A stretch of 34,945 nucleotides of DNA from a virus: positions 1 through 34,945 of the IMG/VR virus record IMGVR_UViG_3300010885_007907; one strand, given 5' to 3'. Below, piece by piece: positions 33,765-34,945 of the stretch. A model generated the notes under the pieces. That model ran no database searches. It saw only the letters and a program-made list of their open reading frames with translations, and was not told where the DNA came from. A program made the translations under genes and the position numbers. The stretch's first letter is position 1; every line of letters begins with the position of its first letter.

Positions 33765-33934
33765 TAGCTAATTTCTACACGTTGCATTGCAAAACGAATT
33801 CTTCGACGGATTTCAGTTAAACGGCGTACTGCCTCGGTAGTGTCGATAGCCTTTTTATTAGCTAAATCGATTAAAATTTGAGCCATGTTATCAGCCTCAT
33901 CTAATTGTCTTAGAACATTGTCTTTGTCTTTCAT
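33764..33934 (-). CDS. Small helical protein, 56 aa
   Basis: A short gene with starts and stops that fit both neighbours: its ATG (33934-33932) overlaps the UvdE stop (ATGA) and its TAA overlaps the next ATG (TAATG). The product begins MKDKDNVLRQLDEADNMAQI and ends RRIRFAMQRVEIS; nearly all of it should form two amphipathic helices, acidic in the first half and Arg-rich in the second. No family recognised. The tight overlaps and helical pattern make it a real gene; a partner of the following membrane protein or a small regulator is possible. An ATATTTAT motif 27 bases upstream, within the end of uvdE, may provide separate transcription. Confidence 0.72.
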   Translation of the reverse strand: MKDKDNVLRQLDEADNMAQILIDLANKKAIDTTEAVRRLTEIRRRIRFAMQRVEIS

Positions 33935-34945
33935 ATTAAAACCTTTTGTTGATTATTATACTTATAAATATCTCTCCACTTTAAAAGTGCTAATTCTTTG
34001 GCTTTAGCCTCTATCATAATATCGACTTCGCATCCGTATGTATTGATAGGATGTATAATGTAATCGGCATGTGCCGTTACTTTGATCTTATCAAAGTCTT
34101 TTTTGTATTGGGCAAATGTCGGCCACGCTAGTAACTTATCTAACGGAATATTATGTTGATTGCTAACCTTTTCTAACATCAATTGATGCTCCGTGCGACG
34201 GGACTCGCTATAGTGGCAACATTGTGTAATACCTATAGGCCATGTACTACGAGCCATCTCAAATGCTTCTTGTTCAGATAAACTACCTGGGTGTAAACTA
34301 TGATGAAAATAGTCAAAGGTAATAGGAATGCCAATATTTTGATGAACAAATGAATATAGCATAGATACACTATACATACTAGGCTTGTCATCATTTTCTA
34401 CTACTAAGCGTGCTTTGCAGCTATCAGACAATCGCTCCCAATTTTTCATCCATCGATATGCAGTACCTTCAGGGTCGCCATATACACCACCGATATGAAT
34501 ATTGATCTTATTGTCATAAGACGGAGCAAAACCCATCATATCAAACATCTCAGAATGGCGCTCTAAACTAATAATACTTTTGTTAACAACATCCTCGCGA
34601 GTGCCGCCTAAAATATGGAACGGACCGGGATGTGTAGTAAGTCTATGGCCATGTGCTCGAGCAAACTCGCCACATTCGAAAAGTAACTTACTAATCTCGT
34701 CATAGCCTGGTAATGTATGTAACTCATAATGATCAGCCCATGGTATCAATTCAGAACCTATACGAAATAAACGAATGCCATTCTCCTCGTTCCACTTAAG
34801 GATATGCAAAAGATCTTTTGCGTTAAGAATAGCAATATCGCTAAGTTTCTTAAGGTCGTTATTAGGAAACCATGACTCTTTGCGTACCCCACGCCCGGTA
34901 AGGATACGACCACCTAACTTGTTAGGACGGGCTGCCAATGTATTA
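33931..34945 (-). CDS. uvdE: UV DNA damage endonuclease (UvdE/UVDE), 5' end outside the window
   Basis: Cuts DNA 5' to UV photoproducts and some other lesions, starting an alternative excision repair. The TIM-barrel metal ligands of the family are visible, numbering from a TTG at 34938: H103 in 'LTTHPGPFHILG', H148 in 'INIHIGG', E181 in 'LVVENDD', D209 and H212/H213 in 'ITFDYFHHSLHPG', H242 in 'CCHYSESR', H290/H296 in 'TAHADYIIHP' and E310 in 'DIMIEAKAKELALLKW'. The frame stays open to the window edge, reading NTL before AARPNKLGG; the usual LGYACIN-type first strand is missing, so the real start lies further upstream and the TTG is not the start. The 3' end overlaps the next gene as ATGA. 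Such an enzyme in a phage would protect its genome from sunlight damage. Confidence 0.93.
   Translation of the reverse strand, partial: NTLAARPNKLGGRILTGRGVRKESWFPNNDLKKLSDIAILNAKDLLHILKWNEENGIRLFRIGSELIPWADHYELHTLPGYDEISKLLFECGEFARAHGHRLTTHPGPFHILGGTREDVVNKSIISLERHSEMFDMMGFAPSYDNKINIHIGGVYGDPEGTAYRWMKNWERLSDSCKARLVVENDDKPSMYSVSMLYSFVHQNIGIPITFDYFHHSLHPGSLSEQEAFEMARSTWPIGITQCCHYSESRRTEHQLMLEKVSNQHNIPLDKLLAWPTFAQYKKDFDKIKVTAHADYIIHPINTYGCEVDIMIEAKAKELALLKWRDIYKYNNQQKVLI
33962..33971 (-). promoter_or_regulatory. ATATTTAT motif within the 3' end of uvdE
   Basis: The coding strand reads ATATTTATAA, 27 bases before the ATG of the 56-residue gene and inside the last codons of uvdE. It is the only one of the seven gene-proximal copies fully inside a coding region, which hints at selection for the motif, since it could also be explained by the codons used there. 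Confidence 0.4.

Noticed and set aside
34939-34945. TTG at 34938 as the true start of uvdE
   Set aside because: The frame is open upstream to the window edge and the conserved first strand of the UVDE barrel is missing from the TTG version, so the gene continues outside the window.
1-34945. tRNA genes, integrase, attachment sites or insertion sequences
   Set aside because: Gaps between genes are too short for them and I saw no cloverleaf, terminal inverted repeat or recombinase motif; coding is continuous.

Overview
This window is a stretch of a large, AT-rich, tailed double-stranded DNA phage genome (Caudoviricetes) of T4-like contractile-tail (myovirus) type. The evidence is a T4 gp25-type baseplate wedge, a gp6/baseplate-J-type wedge, a T4 gp55-type late sigma factor, a DnaG/gp61-type primase and a gp47/gp46-type (Mre11/Rad50) recombination nuclease. 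The structural proteins resemble, from memory, families common in environmental (largely marine or freshwater) T4-like phages. The host cannot be read from the window; no tRNA, CRISPR array, insertion sequence, integrase or attachment site was seen. All 31 genes I recognise are on the minus strand, so transcription runs from right to left. Coding is nearly continuous, the longest gap between genes is about 110 bases, and many stops and starts overlap as TAATG or ATGA.

Layout in transcription order. (1) 34945-29676, auxiliary and regulatory: UV damage endonuclease (5' end cut by the window edge), a 56-residue protein, a four-helix membrane protein with a long coiled-coil loop, a four-cysteine protein, a ClpP-like protease, an HD-domain phosphohydrolase, a membrane-anchored 94-residue protein and the late sigma factor. 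(2) 29647-11820, baseplate and tail: a small helical protein, an OB-fold/spike-like protein, a CHAP-type cell-wall hydrolase, a small virion protein, gp25, gp6, a DNRLRE-like beta-sandwich protein, an 838-residue protein with a hydrophobic segment, a 1497-residue tail protein with a lectin-like domain, and three further structural proteins. (3) 11790-7212, DNA metabolism inserted among the tail genes: T7-type endonuclease I, primase, and a single polypeptide carrying both Mre11-like nuclease and Rad50-like ATPase. (4) 7186-1, fibres: a 927-residue structural protein, a 964-residue fibre, three small coupled genes and the start of another fibre gene that leaves the window.

How it fits together: modules 2 and 4 build the baseplate, the cell-wall-piercing tip and the adhesive fibres; the late sigma factor of module 1 would switch on such genes; module 3 prepares, recombines and resolves replicating DNA; UvdE and the protease/HD proteins look like auxiliary functions acting in the infected cell. 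The most notable points are the one-chain fusion of the Mre11 and Rad50 homologues, a recurrent 8-base motif (ATATTTAT on the coding strand) placed just before seven gene starts, the replication island inside the tail cluster, and several repeats or paralogous domains in the adhesion proteins.
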